Source of the DNA: an uncultured Flavobacteriales bacterium | Lineage (GTDB): Bacteria; Bacteroidota; Bacteroidia; Flavobacteriales; CAJXXR01 | DNA length: 64,000 nucleotides | Direction: 5' to 3' | NCBI GenBank assembly: GCA_913063375.1 | Contig: CAJXXR010000003.1 | Location: forward strand, 1-64,000 | Shown here: piece after piece, positions 51,341 to 61,571 of the stretch | Layout: every line of letters starts with the position of its first letter | Position numbering within the stretch: position 1 is the stretch's first letter | Program-made: the position numbers and the translations under genes | Notes under the pieces: generated by a model | What the model was told of the DNA's origin: nothing | What the model saw: only the letters and a program-made list of their open reading frames with translations | The model's database searches: none

Positions 51341-52978
51341 ATGATTTCGGTAGATGCAATTAGTGTAGAGTTTAGTGGACAAGCTTTGTTTAGTGATGTT
51401 TCCTTTTCCATCAATGAAAATGATAAAATTGCCTTAATGGGTAAGAATGGTGCTGGAAAGTCTACCATGATGAAAATTATTGCAGGAGTCCAAACGGCTA
51501 CACGTGGACATGTCCGTTGCCCAGAAGATGTGGTAATAGCCTACTTGCCACAGCATTTATTGACCGATGATAATTGCACTGTATTTGAAGAAACGGCTAA
51601 AGCCTTTGGCCATATTTTCGAAATGCGTACGGAGATCGATGCCTTAAATAAGGAACTGGAAACGCGAACAGATTATGAATCTGAAGCCTATATGAAAATT
51701 ATAGAGCGTGTATCTGAGCTTGGAGAGATATTCTATTCTATAGAGGAAGTGAATTATGACGCCGAAGTAGAAAAGGCCTTAATTGGACTTGGTTTTAAAC
51801 GTACGGATTTCACAAGAGCTACCAGTGAGTTTAGTGGAGGATGGAGAATGCGAATTGAATTGGCAAAAATATTACTGCAAAAGCCAGATTTAATTTTATT
51901 AGATGAGCCAACCAACCATATTGATATTGAATCTGTAATTTGGCTAGAGGATTTTTTAACCAATAAGGCAAAGGCAGTTATTGTTATTTCTCACGATAAA
52001 GCCTTTATCGACAATATTACCAATAGAACTATAGAGGTTACCATGGGTAAAATCTATGATTATAAAGCGAACTATTCGCACTATCTGCAATTGAGAGCGG
52101 AGCGTATGTCTCATCAAATTAAGGCTTTTAAGGAACAGCAAAAATTTATTGCTGATAATACGGCATTCATTGAACGATTTAAAGGAACTTTTTCTAAAAC
52201 CAATCAGGTTAGTTCCCGTGAAAGAATGTTGGAGAAGTTGGAAATTATTGAGGTGGATGAGGTGGATAACTCAGCGCTAAAATTGAAATTTCCGCCCGCA
52301 CCACGTTCTGGTGATTACCCTGTAGAAGCATCCAACTTATGTAAGCGTTATGAAGAACATGTGGTCTTCAAGGATGCCAACCTCAGTATTGCTAGAGGAC
52401 AAAAAGTTTCCTTTGTAGGAAGAAATGGTGAAGGGAAATCTACTATGATAAAAGCTATCATGGGGGAAATTGATTTTGAAGGTAAATGTGGACTAGGGCA
52501 CAACGCCAAGGTTGGCTATTTTGCCCAAAATCAAGCTTCACTTTTGGATCCAGATCTGACTGTTTTTCAAACAGTGGATGAGGTAGCAAAAGGGGATATC
52601 CGTACACAAATAAAAAATATCCTTGGTGGATTTATGTTTAGTGGTGAAACCATAGATAAGAAGGTAAACATGCTATCTGGTGGTGAGAAGACAAGATTGG
52701 CCATGGTAAAGTTATTATTAGAGCCTGTCAATGTGCTTATTCTAGATGAACCCACCAATCACTTAGACCTTAAATCTAAGGAGGTCCTAAAGAATGCTTT
52801 ATTAGCCTTTGATGGAACCCTAATTTTGGTCTCTCACGATAGGGATTTCTTACAAGGATTGGCAGAAAAAGTTTTTGAGTTTAAAGACCAACGTGTAATT
52901 GAACACTTCGAAACGATAGATGCATTCCTAGAAAGAAATAGAATCGCTAGTATTAAAGAAATCGATTTGAAGAGTTAA
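51341..52978 (+). CDS. ABC-F family ATPase
   Basis: The protein is 545 aa from the ATG at 51341 (MISVDAISVEFSG), the normal ABC-F opening; the frame begins 16 codons earlier at an unlikely start. Two ATPase domains: GKNGAGKST (Walker A, first), FSGGWRMRIELAKILL with LILLDEPTNH (signature and Walker B), then GRNGEGKST, LSGGEKTRLAMVKLLL and LILDEPTNHLD. An interdomain linker with KETLKAF-like helices is present. No membrane segment. ABC-F proteins bind the ribosomal E site and relieve stalling or protect from drugs; which of these cannot be told. Single gene. Confidence 0.92.
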   Translation: MISVDAISVEFSGQALFSDVSFSINENDKIALMGKNGAGKSTMMKIIAGVQTATRGHVRCPEDVVIAYLPQHLLTDDNCTVFEETAKAFGHIFEMRTEIDALNKELETRTDYESEAYMKIIERVSELGEIFYSIEEVNYDAEVEKALIGLGFKRTDFTRATSEFSGGWRMRIELAKILLQKPDLILLDEPTNHIDIESVIWLEDFLTNKAKAVIVISHDKAFIDNITNRTIEVTMGKIYDYKANYSHYLQLRAERMSHQIKAFKEQQKFIADNTAFIERFKGTFSKTNQVSSRERMLEKLEIIEVDEVDNSALKLKFPPAPRSGDYPVEASNLCKRYEEHVVFKDANLSIARGQKVSFVGRNGEGKSTMIKAIMGEIDFEGKCGLGHNAKVGYFAQNQASLLDPDLTVFQTVDEVAKGDIRTQIKNILGGFMFSGETIDKKVNMLSGGEKTRLAMVKLLLEPVNVLILDEPTNHLDLKSKEVLKNALLAFDGTLILVSHDRDFLQGLAEKVFEFKDQRVIEHFETIDAFLERNRIASIKEIDLKS

Positions 52979-53003
52979 GTACTGAATCTATCAATAAAAA
53001 TAT

Positions 53004-53052
53004 AAAGCCTTTTCTTTTAAGTGTATAGCTTAAAGGGGAAAGGCTTTTTTTT
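53004..53052 (+). terminator. Terminator of the ABC-F gene
   Basis: AAAGCCTTTTC...GGGGAAAGGCTTT stem with an inner arm TTTTAAG/CTTAAA, then T8. The T run merges into the next promoter. Confidence 0.85.
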
Positions 53053-53053
53053 G

Positions 53054-53083
53054 TTGCATTTATTAACAGAAAAACTATATTTG
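53054..53083 (+). promoter_or_regulatory. Bacteroidota promoter of the T9SS gene at 53102
   Basis: TTG (53054-53056), exactly 19 bp, then a perfect TATATTTG (53076-53083). The start would be near 53089, 13 bases before the ATG. It begins two bases after the ABC-F terminator. Confidence 0.65.
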
Positions 53084-53101
53084 GTTAAAATTGATATAAA
53101 T

Positions 53102-54634
53102 ATGAAATTTAATAGATTATTCAAGGTCCTAATTTTACTTATTTTCAGTCCACTATTTTCATTAAATGCCCAAACTGTTTGGAATACTCCAGCTGGTAAT
53201 ATAAACTATTTAGCTAATGATGGAGGAGCCATAACAATTTTTGATCAAGAGATTTCAAAAGTAGACAGAGCTGGGGATACACTGTGGACCAATTATATTG
53301 ATACAAGCTACCAATTCACTGTGTGGAATATGGAAGAAGATACACTTACTGGAGATTTGTATCTAGGAGGGAATTCCATTCCAGAATTTGATCAATTTAG
53401 TGATGATGGTGCAGTACTAAAGTTGAATGCATGTGGTGAAGAACAATGGTTTAAAGTGTATGATTATCCGGGCTTTATGGGTACTAGTGTAAAGGATATG
53501 ATAATTAAAGATGGTAGACTGATGCTTCTCCAGTATTCAGTCTTTGACGATTATGGAATGCAAAGAGTGACGTTAAGTAGTTTGGATTCAGTGGGTAATG
53601 AAGTATGGAAAGAAAAATATTTTCATACTACTGAATATGAATATGGAATTATTTGTGATAATTATGAGGTGGAATTTATCCCTTGTCTAGATGGCGGATA
53701 TCTAATGACTGGCGTGAAGTCAACAGCATCATACCCAGATACCATTGGACAGTCTGGTTATAATAGTTTTCATACCTATCTGGTAAAAGTGGATAGTCTG
53801 GGGCAATTAATATGGGATAATGTATTGAATTGGGAAGCGGATACTTTAGGGCAGTCAGATGAAAGCTACAAGGCAGGTTCTTCAATTCAGTTTGCAGATG
53901 GGTCTTTTCTTATCTGTAATGGAAGCCGAAATGGAGATGATATAGGAACTGTATTCAAAATCTCAAATACAGGTACTTTAGAATCTGTACAGACAATTTA
54001 CCAAGATACTGTCAACGTATATGCTCAACTCCAAAATTTGAACCTTAAACTCCTTAATGATAGCATTGCAGTTTTAATATCTAATATAGCATATACTGCT
54101 TCACCAGAAATAATGATAATCCAATTTGATACTTTGGGTAATATAGTTGATTCAACAATGAATCTAGGAACTGATGGGTCCAATACAGGTCCTTTAGAAC
54201 TTGCAACTAATAATAGAATGTTACTTGGAGGGATCGATTCTAATAATGTGAATATTGTGTATAAGGTAAATGTGGAGGATTATAGTTTTGAAAATCACGT
54301 AGTGAATGATACCAACAATTACGATCCATTTTGTGTTGATGGTATAGTGGTTCCCTTGAGTTTGGAAGAAGAAATGGAGAATGTATCGAGTAGTGCTCTA
54401 TTTGAAATAGTGCCAAATCCAGCAAAAAACTTTATACAATTGAAAGTAGATATGGCTACAGAAAGTCAACTTACTATTTTTGATATTTCAGGGAATGAAA
54501 TTTTAAACCAGGATTTGGAGTTTGGAATGACTTCCTATCAATTGGATGTTTCTAGATTGTTAACGGGGCTCTATATTGTAGAATTAAGAGGTAAAGGTAA
54601 AGTTGTACATAGAGAAAAATTACTGATTCAATAA
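53102..54634 (+). CDS. Secreted propeller-type protein with T9SS sorting domain
   Basis: The protein is 510 aa from the ATG at 53102, which begins the signal peptide MKFNRLFKVLILLIFSPLFS, ending LNAQ; the open frame runs 27 codons further upstream, across the promoter, and is not used. The body has irregular blades with DSVGN and VDSLGQLIWDNVL motifs, recalling uncharacterised T9SS propeller proteins. A T9SS sorting domain ends it (FEIVPNPAKNFIQLKVD to HREKLLIQ). Surface protein of unknown ligand. Confidence 0.87.
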   Translation: MKFNRLFKVLILLIFSPLFSLNAQTVWNTPAGNINYLANDGGAITIFDQEISKVDRAGDTLWTNYIDTSYQFTVWNMEEDTLTGDLYLGGNSIPEFDQFSDDGAVLKLNACGEEQWFKVYDYPGFMGTSVKDMIIKDGRLMLLQYSVFDDYGMQRVTLSSLDSVGNEVWKEKYFHTTEYEYGIICDNYEVEFIPCLDGGYLMTGVKSTASYPDTIGQSGYNSFHTYLVKVDSLGQLIWDNVLNWEADTLGQSDESYKAGSSIQFADGSFLICNGSRNGDDIGTVFKISNTGTLESVQTIYQDTVNVYAQLQNLNLKLLNDSIAVLISNIAYTASPEIMIIQFDTLGNIVDSTMNLGTDGSNTGPLELATNNRMLLGGIDSNNVNIVYKVNVEDYSFENHVVNDTNNYDPFCVDGIVVPLSLEEEMENVSSSALFEIVPNPAKNFIQLKVDMATESQLTIFDISGNEILNQDLEFGMTSYQLDVSRLLTGLYIVELRGKGKVVHREKLLIQ

Positions 54635-54778
54635 TTTTAATCTACTACTTTAGGGGGAATCTTTTAGCGCTAAGTCAAGTGGATTGCATTCCCTTATTTA
54701 TTTGTTGATTCAAGGATGAAGGTGCTTTTAAATACTGTTGCCTTCATCACTGGTTTTAAAAGTATCTTATCTAAAAGA

Positions 54779-55156
54779 TCATTTTTTTGTGTCCCAAATG
54801 CTTAAATTCTGTGGCGGTAAGCTCCAAATATTTTCTTCGGATTTTTTTCTTCCTTTGAGATAGGTTTTTTTAGGGAATTGCCAACAAAAAAATAGACCAG
54901 GCCATCCAAAGAGAAAGGACTTAATGGTTATTTTCCGTTTGATATAGACACTGTTTACTACTTTATTTCCTTTTTTGATTTCAACTTGACGTTTGCCAGG
55001 TATTCCATTTCGTTTAATTTCTACCTGTTCAGTTCCTTTTTTGATTCCATTAATATATATGTCATTTTTTGGGTCTGTTTGGATGAGCGCTACACCGCAA
55101 CTGGAAAAGGAAATAGCAATCAATAGACAACTAGTGAATAGTGCTAATTTCTTCAT
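54779..55156 (-). CDS. PEGA-like lipoprotein
   Basis: A 125-aa protein with lipobox SSC (Cys20). It has VALIQTDPKNDIYINGIKKG, the pattern of PEGA-type domains, then a lysine-rich region (IKRNGIPGKRQVEIKKGNKV) and a hydrophobic segment FLFGWPGLFFCW near the C-terminus. PEGA lipoproteins sit at the outer envelope. It begins 2 bases after the end of the next gene upstream (55159), so they form an operon. Confidence 0.75.
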   Translation of the reverse strand: MKKLALFTSCLLIAISFSSCGVALIQTDPKNDIYINGIKKGTEQVEIKRNGIPGKRQVEIKKGNKVVNSVYIKRKITIKSFLFGWPGLFFCWQFPKKTYLKGRKKSEENIWSLPPQNLSIWDTKK

Positions 55157-55158
55157 TC

Positions 55159-56103
55159 TTAAAAATTTGCAGTCAAACTAAATCTTAGACCACTGATAAC
55201 TTCATTGTTCACTTCGTAAAGTGTAATGGTAGGTGATACCGTAGCCCTTAATTGTACCGAAGACAACCTATTCAGTATTACGCCAAAATGACCTTCAAGT
55301 TCTAGACCTGAATTATCCAATTCTATCGTTTCTTCATCGATTTCTATATCCAAGGTGGTCCCACTATAAATCATACCAGCACCTGCAAATAGAGACCTGT
55401 CATTTTCGGTAAAAGGCACAAGAATGTTCATTCCTATTCCAGAGGTTGTTATATCATCACCAAAATAGAATCGAACCATTAGGTCCAAGATAAAATCCCT
55501 AGAGTCAAAGCTGTTGGAAATGGCAAATCCAGACATTCCTTTATGCTTGATACTGCTAGCAAATGAGGTTCCACCCCCGAGTGTAATTCCGGTAGAATTG
55601 GTGGCGTTTCGCTTTTTGAGTTCATTGGACTCATGCTGAGTGACCGTGTAAATATCACCAGATTGTAGGGCTGCTTCTTTTGATACAATGGCATTTGCAA
55701 GCAATTGTATTACTAGGTCTAAATCTTCCAATTCATCAGCCTTCATCATATCCGACCAGATTTTTTCTCCGCCATTGGTTTCGTACATTTTCATATTGAC
55801 TATGAGTAGATTGCCAATGGCACTCATATCTGCTAAGATATAATAGGTACAATTATTCTTTTGGGCGTTCGCTTTTGTTTGATCTAAGCTTTCTGTATAT
55901 ACCGTATTGCTGACTAATTTTTCTGGTAATATTACTTGGTAGGTGGTATCTGCATTTACGTAGGTTCTAAACAAGTTGGAAGTAACATATTGATACTTCT
56001 GGTGTACATTGATAGTTTCAAAACCAGGGAAGTAAACCAACTCTTGAGCTAGAGAGTTACATACCGTTGCTATAAACAATATACAGAGGGTAAAATTTTT
56101 CAT
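55159..56103 (-). CDS. Exported outer-membrane-type hypothetical protein
   Basis: The protein is 314 aa from the ATG at 56101-56103, where the signal peptide MKNFTLCILFIATVCNSLAQ begins; the frame upstream of it lacks leader character. Residues about 50-170 (YQVILPEKLVSNTVYTESLD, NCTYYILADMSAIGNLLIVN) recall a periplasmic beta-domain. From about 200, strand-rich sequence (RDFILDLMVRFYFGDDI, RFSLTANF at the end with a terminal Phe) suggests a small barrel. Function unknown. Operon with the PEGA-like lipoprotein. Confidence 0.78.
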   Translation of the reverse strand: MKNFTLCILFIATVCNSLAQELVYFPGFETINVHQKYQYVTSNLFRTYVNADTTYQVILPEKLVSNTVYTESLDQTKANAQKNNCTYYILADMSAIGNLLIVNMKMYETNGGEKIWSDMMKADELEDLDLVIQLLANAIVSKEAALQSGDIYTVTQHESNELKKRNATNSTGITLGGGTSFASSIKHKGMSGFAISNSFDSRDFILDLMVRFYFGDDITTSGIGMNILVPFTENDRSLFAGAGMIYSGTTLDIEIDEETIELDNSGLELEGHFGVILNRLSSVQLRATVSPTITLYEVNNEVISGLRFSLTANF

Positions 56104-56350
56104 TAGATATAAATTTTGATTGAATTGGATGTTTAAATATACGAGATTCTTTTTAATACAGTTGAATGAACAACAACAAAGAATTTCTCTGTTGCCTTGG
56201 AGGGTTTTTCCGTAGCACAATGCTGATTTTCAAATTGTGGCTTAAAATATAATTCATTTTATCTGCGTTCTATTGTTGTATCTCCTTGTAGCTTAGGTGT
56301 GTTCACTAGTTGGGTGTTTCTTTGGATATAACTTTTAGATCTCATAAAAA

Positions 56351-58006
56351 ATGAAAAAAATAATAGAATTAATCTGTTCATTTATAGCAATGAGCCTGTT
56401 GGAATGTACTTCTTTTTCTGAAGTTAGCCTCCAAGGTTATACTTTGGAAGTAGAAGAAATTTTGAAACAATCGGAATTAATAGTACAACAATATACGGTT
56501 GATCCCACGAGGGATACTATCCTTTTTGGGAAAGAGGGAACCGTAGTGTCCATTCCACAAAATAGTTTTGAAGATAGTCAAGGACCCGTGAAAATTGAAT
56601 TGATAGAAGCACTTAGTTTAAGTGATATTATTTTATTAAATGCCCAGACTGTTTCTAGGGGGGAGTTACTTCAAACTGATGGTGTAGTATATATCCAAGC
56701 AAGTTCAAATGGAATGCAAATAAATTTAAACGAAGGACAAACTATCGAAATTGAAATCCCAACCAGAGACTTAGATAAAGACATGCTTGCTTTTGTAGGT
56801 AATTATGATGATGCAGGAAAGATGGATTGGTCCGAAGGAAATACGCTGAAATTACCCAGTGAAGATTTTGTTGTTGAATTTAATACGGACCTCTTTTTTA
56901 CGATACCTTTTGAATTATTCCCAAATAGGATGAAGTGCCAGAGAATGGATTCCATTGCGAATGTCTATCCAATTACTCCTGAGGGTATTTTTGCTCCTTT
57001 ATCGGAATATTTAATGGGGAATCCTAAACGGAAAATGTATAAAAGAATACTTGCATTATTTGAGGATGGATCATTGATAGATACCTATATCCAAACAGAG
57101 CAGTTTGCTAATAGATTGGGGGCTTTGGATGGTCATTATTGGATTAGGTATAGACAACCTGATGGAATTAATAGTGGTTATAAGTTTATAGAGAATAAAT
57201 ATGAAAAGGTACAATTGAAAATTCTAAATATTTATATAGATAATATTGACAAACCGCTTTATTACAGTGATTCTTTAGTCATAAATGAAATAACCAATTA
57301 CAAAAGAAACATCCTAGTTGATAGTGCTCGGCAGCATTATGAAAAATTTGCGAGGTATTTTGAAAGCTTTAAGGCGGAAGGGCTTCATTTTCCAATTAAG
57401 ATTAATGATCGGGGAATAGATTTAAGTTTAACCAATGCCTATCAGTTATTACTACAATCAGGAGAGTCAAGAAACAGTGCTAGAAAAACCTTGGAATTAT
57501 TCCATTGTCGGGAGCGAATAATAGCAAGTTTGAAGATAAAAAAAGCATCAGAAAGAAAAAGTATTGTATCCTTAACGCAGAAAGAAAAGGAAAAAGAAGA
57601 AGCCTTCAAGGTAGCATATTACTTGATTGAGGTCAATCAATTGGGCTGGATAAATGTAGACAAATACTATAATTCACCTAATGCAGAAGAATTCAATTTA
57701 TTGGCCTACTTTTCAGGTACAGAGGAATTAGATTTTTTCAATGTCAGTTTAGTGATCCCTAATCAAAATGCCTTTTTATCCGGATATAAATATGATAAAG
57801 GGCTCTATCGATTTTGTAAGGATGAAAAGTACTATTCAAAATTACCTATCGGTGAACCAGCCATTCTGATGGGGATTTCTTATAAGGATGGTAAACCTAT
57901 AATGGGGTACAAGGAAATAATAATAGGGAAAAATAAATTGGAAAACTTATCAGCTGTTGAAATGGATTATGAAGCGTTCAAGATGAAGATGGATAAAGTG
58001 AATTGA
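56351..58006 (+). CDS. Lipoprotein with ZU5-like N-terminal domain
   Basis: A 551-aa protein with lipobox LLEC (Cys19). Residues about 45-150 (LFGKEGTVVSIPQNSFED, VKIELIEALSLSDIILLNAQ, LLQTDGVVYIQASSNGMQIN) resemble the ZU5-like beta-domain of many Bacteroidota lipoproteins. The C-terminal 350 residues are helix- and charge-rich (KKASERKSIVSLTQKEKEKE) and unrecognised. It probably sits at the outer membrane, facing outward or inward unknown. Single gene. Confidence 0.75.
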   Translation: MKKIIELICSFIAMSLLECTSFSEVSLQGYTLEVEEILKQSELIVQQYTVDPTRDTILFGKEGTVVSIPQNSFEDSQGPVKIELIEALSLSDIILLNAQTVSRGELLQTDGVVYIQASSNGMQINLNEGQTIEIEIPTRDLDKDMLAFVGNYDDAGKMDWSEGNTLKLPSEDFVVEFNTDLFFTIPFELFPNRMKCQRMDSIANVYPITPEGIFAPLSEYLMGNPKRKMYKRILALFEDGSLIDTYIQTEQFANRLGALDGHYWIRYRQPDGINSGYKFIENKYEKVQLKILNIYIDNIDKPLYYSDSLVINEITNYKRNILVDSARQHYEKFARYFESFKAEGLHFPIKINDRGIDLSLTNAYQLLLQSGESRNSARKTLELFHCRERIIASLKIKKASERKSIVSLTQKEKEKEEAFKVAYYLIEVNQLGWINVDKYYNSPNAEEFNLLAYFSGTEELDFFNVSLVIPNQNAFLSGYKYDKGLYRFCKDEKYYSKLPIGEPAILMGISYKDGKPIMGYKEIIIGKNKLENLSAVEMDYEAFKMKMDKVN

Positions 58007-58182
58007 TTTTAGTTTTCAAATTTACGGACTAAATGGGGAATTATTACTTGTGTTAAAATGAACACTTGTAGAGTTATTTGATTGAATATTAATTATATTT
58101 AGCGCCGATTTTTATGGGTAAATATGGTCCTAAAGAATTCAATTATTATTTAATAACATAACCCTTTTAATATTTTCGACAT

Positions 58183-61100
58183 ATGTCGTATTGTAAAAAG
58201 TACCTTTCAATTTTCTCAGTTTTTCTTATTTCCACAAGTCTGTCGGCCCAAAATTTTGCGGATAAAACACCTATGTACCGACACTTAGGATACTCAACCA
58301 ATGTAGAAGCTGGTGATATTAATGGAGATGGCTATCCCGACATTATAACTGGAAGTTGGTCACGGGATAAAATTTTCACAATGTTCAATGACGGTGATGG
58401 AAATTTCGAAACTGTAAACGAAATTATTGAGATTGATTCCCCAATAGCCAAATTGTTCGATTTTGACGCTGATGGGGATTTAGATATTTTAGCAATTTCC
58501 TATATGGATGATGATGTCTATTGGATAGAAAACAATGGAGATGGAACTTTCCTGCCAAATCAAATTCATGTCATTTATTCGAATTTACAAAACCCAACAG
58601 ATGCAAGCTTCGCTGATATGAACGGGGATGGGGATATGGATCTTATTTTGCATCATACCTATTCTTCAGAAGTTCTAATTACTTATGGAGATGGTGAAGG
58701 AAATTTCAGTAGTGTTGTGAATTTTGACCCAGTTGGTGGGCTTAGGTCATTTGCAGTAGGTGACTTGGATGATGATGGAGATATCGATTTTTTATGTACT
58801 CAGAATAACCAAGTTTCTTGGTATGAGAATCTGAATAATACCGGTTTCGATACCATGGTTGTTATCAATAATAATATTGTAGAGAACTATATCACTCAAG
58901 TAGACCTTATGGACTTTGATGAAGATGGGGATGATGATATTATCTATGGCGCTTTGACCTATGTAAACGGATATCTTGGTCCTTCTGAACTAGGGATTAT
59001 AGAAAGCAATGGTGATGGAACATTTGTAGATAGAATTGTTTTGGCAAATGATCAATGTAATTCTGGTGAAATTATTAGTCTGGATATGGACGGTGATGGT
59101 GATCTTGACTTTATCAGTACTAGCCAGATATATAATGAAATTTACTGGTACGAAAATCAGCAATGTTCAAATTTTGAAGAACATATTATCCCCAGTAATT
59201 TATCCGATTACACTTCTGTAGCATCGGCAGATTTTAATGGAGATGGAAAAATAGATTTCATTACGAATGGTAGAAATAGTACTTCAGCCATATTTATCAG
59301 TGAAGGCAATGGTAACTTTGATAGGACTATGTTGTCTAGGAATGGAGGTACAAATATTCCAGTGGCTTTACATTTAACAGATATGGATGCTGATGGAGAT
59401 TTGGATATGGTATCCACTTCATTGGATTTGACAAATACATCCATATCTGAACAAAAAATTGCTTGGTATAAAAACGATGGAAAAAATACATTTGGTCATC
59501 AAAGGTTAATTTCAACCACTACAGATAGTGCAGTAGCTATCAGCAGTGCAGATTTTGACAATGATGGTGATATGGATATTGTGGCTGCTTGTGCTTCTGA
59601 TAATAGTATTCTATTGTATAAACAGCAAGGAAATGCCAATTTTGGAACACCTATTACAATATCGTCTAATACAATAGATCCAACGGCTGTCTTTGCTGCT
59701 GATTTAAGTGGTGATGGTAATGCCGATATTTTGTCTGCATCGTATGAGGATCAAAAAATAGCATGGTATAAGAATGACGGAAATGGAGGTTTCGGAAATC
59801 AAAATGTCTTGACAACTAGCGCAGATGGCGCACAGGTAGTGCTGGCGGCAGATCTTGATAATGACTCAGATCTAGATGTTTTATACGCTTCTATAAACGA
59901 TCATACAGTTGCTTGGTTTAAAAACAATGGTAATGATATGTTTTCAAATGAAAACTTCATTTCTAATCAAGATACGTATGTGAATAGTGTAGATGTTTTT
60001 GATGTTGAAATGGATGGTGATTTGGATATCATCACCTGTTCTGTCTTGAATGGTTATATTTTATGGTATGAGAACGATGGTGCAGGAAACTTTAGCACGG
60101 CAGATACTATAGCCGAGAATGGAGAATTTGGAATGGTGTCCCTTTACGATTTGGATGCTGATGGCGACAAGGATATCTTGGTAACAGACATATTTCAAAA
60201 TGATATCCATTGGATTGAAAATACAGATTCAGGAACATTTTCGGGTCTTAAAACTATAGCAGATGATATTCCAGCACCTAAACATATTTTAGCTGTTGAT
60301 GTAAATAATGATGGCGACTTGGATGTTGTTACTTCAGCCTTTAGTGGAGATGAAATCTATATTTCTGAAAACTTGTTACATTCACAAGAGATTGTGACAT
60401 TTACGGTATGTGATAGTTTATTAAGTCCAGATGGTACTTCGTACTATACTAGTTCTGGAACTTATATCGATACATTTATAAATAGTTTCAATGGAGATAG
60501 TATCATCACAACCCAATTAGAAATATTGGATGCTGATACCCAAATATTGTCACATTATTTATGTTATGGTGATACTTTTTATATAGCAGATACCTCCTAT
60601 ATGGAAGCTGGATATTATAGTCATAACTACCTTAACGAATGTGGAAAGGATTCTATAGTTATATTGGATTTGACATTAAGTCATACAGATTCTATTGTTT
60701 TAGTTGATACAGTTTGTTCTAGTCAGTGCTTTAAAGTTGGAAATACCTATTATTCTGTAACGGGGGATTATATAGATACCTTGTATAATCAATGTGGATT
60801 TGACTCTATTGTATATAGTTCTGTGGTATTTCTTGAGTCAAGTGTGATTTCTATTACAGAAGGATTCTGTCAAGGTGATACTATCTTTATTGGTAATGAA
60901 TATTTCACTACTTCAGGAGATTATGAGGTGGTATTAGAAAATATGATGGGCTGTGACTCAGTGGTATATTTGGAACTTACAGTAAGTAATGTGAACGCAA
61001 GCGTAAATGTTAATGGAACTAACTTATCAGCAATTTCCTTATCAGGGAACAGTTACCAATGGTTGGATTGTAATGATGACTTTTCGCCGATCCCTGGTGC

Positions 61101-61464
61101 GACCACTTCTTTTTATTCACCTACACAAAGTGGTTCATACGCTGTTAAAGTTTCACAAAGTGGTTGTATAAAAACATCAACCTGTAATGTAGTAAATATT
61201 GTAGGATTGGAGGAGTGGAATGTTTCCGCAATGACACTTAGTCCGAACCCTACAATGGATAAAATTGATATTCAGTTCAATAATAAGGTTGAAGAAGGAA
61301 CACTTGTTGTTTCAGATCTAGTTGGAAGAAACTATATAAGTAAAACGATTCGTAATGAATCGCATTGCTCCATATCATTAGCGGAGCTTCCTGCTGGGGT
61401 TTATATGGTTTCTTGTTTTATTGATAATCAAAAAATCTTGGTAGATAAGGTTGTAAAGCAGTAA
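58183..61464 (+). CDS. Large secreted FG-GAP/VCBS protein with Cys modules and T9SS sorting domain
   Basis: A 1093-aa protein with signal peptide ending LSAQ. About 13 FG-GAP/VCBS calcium-binding-type repeats from about 30 to 730 (DINGDGYPDIITGSW, DFDADGDLDILAISY, DFDNDGDMDIVAACA). Four tandem repeats of about 48 aa with Cys and GCDS/GKDS signatures follow (about 745-945). Then the Cys module YQWLDCNDDFSPIPG shared with the propeller proteins, and a T9SS sorting domain (LSPNPTMDKIDIQFN to DKVVKQ). The repeats form a seven-bladed-type propeller pair. Adhesion is likely, ligand unknown. Single gene with a terminator. Confidence 0.92.
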   Translation: MSYCKKYLSIFSVFLISTSLSAQNFADKTPMYRHLGYSTNVEAGDINGDGYPDIITGSWSRDKIFTMFNDGDGNFETVNEIIEIDSPIAKLFDFDADGDLDILAISYMDDDVYWIENNGDGTFLPNQIHVIYSNLQNPTDASFADMNGDGDMDLILHHTYSSEVLITYGDGEGNFSSVVNFDPVGGLRSFAVGDLDDDGDIDFLCTQNNQVSWYENLNNTGFDTMVVINNNIVENYITQVDLMDFDEDGDDDIIYGALTYVNGYLGPSELGIIESNGDGTFVDRIVLANDQCNSGEIISLDMDGDGDLDFISTSQIYNEIYWYENQQCSNFEEHIIPSNLSDYTSVASADFNGDGKIDFITNGRNSTSAIFISEGNGNFDRTMLSRNGGTNIPVALHLTDMDADGDLDMVSTSLDLTNTSISEQKIAWYKNDGKNTFGHQRLISTTTDSAVAISSADFDNDGDMDIVAACASDNSILLYKQQGNANFGTPITISSNTIDPTAVFAADLSGDGNADILSASYEDQKIAWYKNDGNGGFGNQNVLTTSADGAQVVLAADLDNDSDLDVLYASINDHTVAWFKNNGNDMFSNENFISNQDTYVNSVDVFDVEMDGDLDIITCSVLNGYILWYENDGAGNFSTADTIAENGEFGMVSLYDLDADGDKDILVTDIFQNDIHWIENTDSGTFSGLKTIADDIPAPKHILAVDVNNDGDLDVVTSAFSGDEIYISENLLHSQEIVTFTVCDSLLSPDGTSYYTSSGTYIDTFINSFNGDSIITTQLEILDADTQILSHYLCYGDTFYIADTSYMEAGYYSHNYLNECGKDSIVILDLTLSHTDSIVLVDTVCSSQCFKVGNTYYSVTGDYIDTLYNQCGFDSIVYSSVVFLESSVISITEGFCQGDTIFIGNEYFTTSGDYEVVLENMMGCDSVVYLELTVSNVNASVNVNGTNLSAISLSGNSYQWLDCNDDFSPIPGATTSFYSPTQSGSYAVKVSQSGCIKTSTCNVVNIVGLEEWNVSAMTLSPNPTMDKIDIQFNNKVEEGTLVVSDLVGRNYISKTIRNESHCSISLAELPAGVYMVSCFIDNQKILVDKVVKQ

Positions 61465-61486
61465 GATTATAGACCCAATTCAAAAG

Positions 61487-61530
61487 ATCCCTCAGCTTTT
61501 AAAAGAGTTTTGAGGGATTTTTTTATACTT
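61487..61530 (+). terminator. Terminator of the FG-GAP gene
   Basis: ATCCCTCA...TTGAGGGAT stem with a partly paired inner arm, then T6. Confidence 0.8.
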
Positions 61531-61571
61531 ATTTTTGGCAGTTAAATAGGGGGTTGAAGTATATATTTCTT

